Source: Gordonia sihwensis NBRC 108236 (GTDB taxonomy: Bacteria; Actinomycetota; Actinomycetes; Mycobacteriales; Mycobacteriaceae). From it: 64,000 nt of DNA. Each line of letters opens with the position of its first letter. Within the stretch, counting starts at the first letter, position 1. The stretch is taken from positions 62,001-126,000 of the forward strand of contig NZ_BANU01000002.1 of assembly GCF_000333035.1 (NCBI RefSeq). Direction: 5' to 3'. A program made the translations under genes and the position numbers. Below are positions 62,052-64,000 of the stretch, in pieces. The notes under the pieces were generated by a model. It worked only from the letters and a program-made list of their open reading frames with translations. It was not told the DNA's origin and did not search any database.

Positions 62052-63356
62052 ATGCGCTCGGTCGAGGACCATTTGAGCCTCGTGACGGCTTCGGTGGTCG
62101 CACCGCGACCGGTGCAGGTGGCCATCTCCGAGGCCGAGGGCCTGCTGTGCGCGGAGGAGGTCGTCACCTCCGACCCGCTGCCCGGTTTCGATCAAGCCGC
62201 CGTCGACGGTTACGCGGTGCGCGCGGTGGATGTGGCGCCGGCCGGCGCTCCCGCCCCCGACGATGTGACCGAGCTGAACGCGGACGGGATCGAGGTGGAG
62301 GAACTCGACGACAGCGGCCGGCTCGTGGTGCATCTCCCGGTGGTCGGAGACGTGACCGCGGGTTCGCGCACCCCGACCCGGCTGCAGCCGGGACAGGCGG
62401 TCCGGGTCGAGACCGGAGCGCCGATGCCCACGCTGGCCGACGCGGTCGTGCCGGTCAGATGGACCGACGGGGGCGAATCGCGGGTGATGGTCGGGCACGC
62501 CGTCGACAGCGGCGACTACGTCCGGCGCACCGGCGACGACGTCCGTCCCGGTGACGTCGCGGTCAGCGCGGGCGCGGTGATCGGCCCCGCGCAGGTCGGT
62601 CTGCTGGCCGCGGTCGGACGGTCGCGGGTCCTGGTGCATCCGCGACCGCGGGTCTCGGTGATCGCCGTCGGCAACGAACTGGTCGACATCGATCGGAAAC
62701 CCGGTGCCGGGCAGGTCTTCGACATCAACAGCTATTCCCTCGCGGCCGCCGCGCGCGACGCCGGCGCCGACGTGCACCGCCTCGGGATCGCCGAGCGCGA
62801 CCCCGCCCGCCTGCGCGAAGCCGTGGAGGCCCAGCTGATCCGGTCGGAGATCGTGGTGATCTGCGGATCGATCGGCGGGGCCGCGTCGCGCGCCGTGGGC
62901 GAGGCGCTCGCCGATCTCGGCGACCTCGAGATCGGGCGTGTGGCAATGCATCCGGGATCGGTGCAGGGCTTCGGACGGCTCGGGCGGGACGAGATCCCCA
63001 CCTTCCTGCTGCCCGCCAACCCGGTCAGCGCGCTCGTCACCTTCGAAGTGATGGTCCGGCCCCTCATCCGCATCGCCCTCGGCAAACGGCAGCCGATGCG
63101 GCGCATGGTGACGGCACGGACGATCGGCCCGATTCTGTCGGTGGAGGGCCGGCGCGGATTCCTGCGCGGCCAGCTGATGCGCGACGAGCGGTCCGGGGAG
63201 TATCTCGTCCAGGTGATCGGCGAGTCGGAGAGCGGCGCCTCCCATCTGCTGGCGGAGTTGGCCGAGGCCAACTGCCTGATCGTGGTGGACGAGGACGTCG
63301 AAGAACTGCGGACCGGTGATCACGTCGATGTCATGTTCTTGGCGCAGCGCGGATAG
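62052..63356 (+). CDS. moeA1: Molybdopterin molybdenumtransferase MoeA1-like
   Basis: This 434-residue enzyme inserts molybdate into adenylylated molybdopterin. MoeA domain 1 shows PLPGFDQAAVDGYAVR, domain 3 VSVIAVGNELVD and SEIVVICGSIGGAASRAVG, and domain 4 MRRMVTARTIGPILSVEGRRG. The usual TSGGVSVGDYD active-site loop is replaced by CGSIGGAASRAVG, a deviation also present in M. tuberculosis MoeA1 as I recall it. Function may therefore differ from standard MoeA. ATG 62052 follows GAGGAGAACT. A Mog-like partner (moaB2) is at 54 kb. Confidence 0.88.
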   Translation: MRSVEDHLSLVTASVVAPRPVQVAISEAEGLLCAEEVVTSDPLPGFDQAAVDGYAVRAVDVAPAGAPAPDDVTELNADGIEVEELDDSGRLVVHLPVVGDVTAGSRTPTRLQPGQAVRVETGAPMPTLADAVVPVRWTDGGESRVMVGHAVDSGDYVRRTGDDVRPGDVAVSAGAVIGPAQVGLLAAVGRSRVLVHPRPRVSVIAVGNELVDIDRKPGAGQVFDINSYSLAAAARDAGADVHRLGIAERDPARLREAVEAQLIRSEIVVICGSIGGAASRAVGEALADLGDLEIGRVAMHPGSVQGFGRLGRDEIPTFLLPANPVSALVTFEVMVRPLIRIALGKRQPMRRMVTARTIGPILSVEGRRGFLRGQLMRDERSGEYLVQVIGESESGASHLLAELAEANCLIVVDEDVEELRTGDHVDVMFLAQRG

Positions 63357-63374
63357 CGGGCCGGGCCGCCTGAC

Positions 63375-63380
63375 TACAAT
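63375..63380 (+). promoter_or_regulatory. -10 hexamer of a leaderless promoter (rimJ)
   Basis: TACAAT ends 6 bases before GTG 63387, with no ribosome site. Confidence 0.45.
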
Positions 63381-63386
63381 CGCCCT

Positions 63387-64000
63387 GTGCTGAGGTGGTT
63401 GGTCGATTCGCCGCGGAGCCCGGGTTGGCCGGCGGAGCTGGGACCCGTCCGGGTCAAGTCCGGTGTGGTTCGCGTGCGCCCGATCCGGATGCGTGATGCG
63501 GGCGAGTGGAGTCGACTGCGGATCAAAAACCAGAACGACCTGCTTCCGTGGGAACCGACCGGCCAGGGGCCGTGGGACGCGCGCCACCAGCCGTCGTCCT
63601 GGGCGCCGCTGTTCTCGCTCCTGAAGTCCGAGGCCAAGCGCGGAACGGTGCTGCCCTTCGTGATCGAGGTGGACGGACGGTACGCCGGGCAGCTGACCAT
63701 CGGCAACGTTCAGCGCGGGGCGGTGCGCAGCGCGTGGATCGGGTACTGGGTCGATTCCGACGTGGCGGGCGGTGGCGTGGCCTCGGCCGCCGTGGCGCTG
63801 GGTGTCGATCACGCCTTCGGGCCGGTCGGACTGCACCGGCTGGAAGCCACCGTGCAGCCGGAGAACGCGGCGTCGCAGGCGGTGCTGACCAAGATCGGCT
63901 TCCGTCGCGAGGGATTGTTGAAGCGGTACATGGATGTGAACGCGCGGTGGCGCGACCATCTGCTGTTCGGGCTTACCGTCGACGAGGTGTCGGGGAGCGC
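63387..64000 (+). CDS. rimJ: GNAT acetyltransferase, RimJ-like (3' end cut by the window edge)
   Basis: 204 codons of this GNAT protein are visible; the end lies outside the window. It shows the N-terminal VVRVRPIRMRDAGEWSRLR strand, LPFVIEVDGRYAGQLTIGN, a modified acetyl-CoA loop around SDVAGGGVASAAVALGVDHAF and the RLEATVQPENAASQAVLTKIGF motif typical of RimJ/RimL. It would acetylate an alpha-amino group of a ribosomal or other protein. The order moeA1-rimJ is that of Rv0994-Rv0995. Confidence 0.9.
   Translation, partial: MLRWLVDSPRSPGWPAELGPVRVKSGVVRVRPIRMRDAGEWSRLRIKNQNDLLPWEPTGQGPWDARHQPSSWAPLFSLLKSEAKRGTVLPFVIEVDGRYAGQLTIGNVQRGAVRSAWIGYWVDSDVAGGGVASAAVALGVDHAFGPVGLHRLEATVQPENAASQAVLTKIGFRREGLLKRYMDVNARWRDHLLFGLTVDEVSGS

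Overview
The window is high-GC, gene-dense DNA from a mycolic-acid actinobacterium (order Mycobacteriales). A Gordonia-like organism is my best guess. The evidence is two MspA-type porin genes, two secreted DUF4185 (D-arabinan hydrolase-like) proteins, and a gene order that, from memory, tracks Mycobacterium tuberculosis Rv0944-Rv0995: glycosylase, SDR, pgi, chorismate mutase, uvrD1/pcrA, M23 peptidase, sucCD, 34-kDa antigen homologue, perM, purNH, AAA/VWA pair, DUF1707, rpmF, mprAB-pepD, moaB2, mscL, ruc, FTHF cyclo-ligase, galU, moeA1, rimJ. The genus is an inference and was not tested by any search.

Layout. 1-13 kb: cysQ, a Fpg/Nei glycosylase, two tandem DUF4185 genes, SDR, pgi, chorismate mutase, a GT-C-like membrane protein, pcrA, then a repeat array and an M23 peptidase. 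13.5-17.8 kb: sucCD with a strong terminator, a repeat-solenoid protein with an RDD partner, a Pro-rich membrane protein and a 46-residue secreted peptide. 17.9-30 kb: a catabolic island of a fused carboxyltransferase, a TetR regulator with a clear operator, and accD1-accA1-fadE-maoC-citE-fadD-acetoacetyl-CoA synthetase. It matches the leucine/itaconate locus that lies at Rv2498c-Rv2506 in M. tuberculosis. 30-35.7 kb: 34-kDa antigen homologue, perM, purN-purH and a TauE/SafE exporter. 35.7-40.4 kb: accessory cassettes (GntR-ABC transporter, YchJ, ArsR-SRPBCC-DinB-like), each with recognisable operators. 40.5-46.5 kb: MoxR/VWA, Mug glycosylase, DUF1707, AEC transporter, rpmF. 46.6-50.1 kb: SDR, AurF-like diiron oxygenase, FprB. 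50.2-58.5 kb: mprA-mprB-pepD envelope-stress module, moaB2, a 59-residue protein, two porins, heme oxygenase with an IdeR-like box, mscL with a long Pro-rich tail, and a SAF protein. 58.6-64 kb: nhaA, ruc behind a CIRCE-like palindrome, FTHF cyclo-ligase, galU, moeA1 and a partial rimJ.

How the genes work together. The island should take isovaleryl-CoA or itaconyl-CoA through carboxylation/hydration and lyase steps to acetyl-CoA plus acetoacetate or pyruvate; the terminal acetoacetyl-CoA synthetase would recover acetoacetate. The mprAB-pepD, porin, mscL, M23, DUF4185 and perM genes all concern the envelope. Many genes have a TANNNT hexamer exactly 6-7 bases before the start codon, so leaderless mRNAs appear common.

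No tRNA, rRNA, CRISPR array, insertion sequence or prophage was seen. No gene-free stretch exceeds 300 bases; the longest (13268-13566) is described below.
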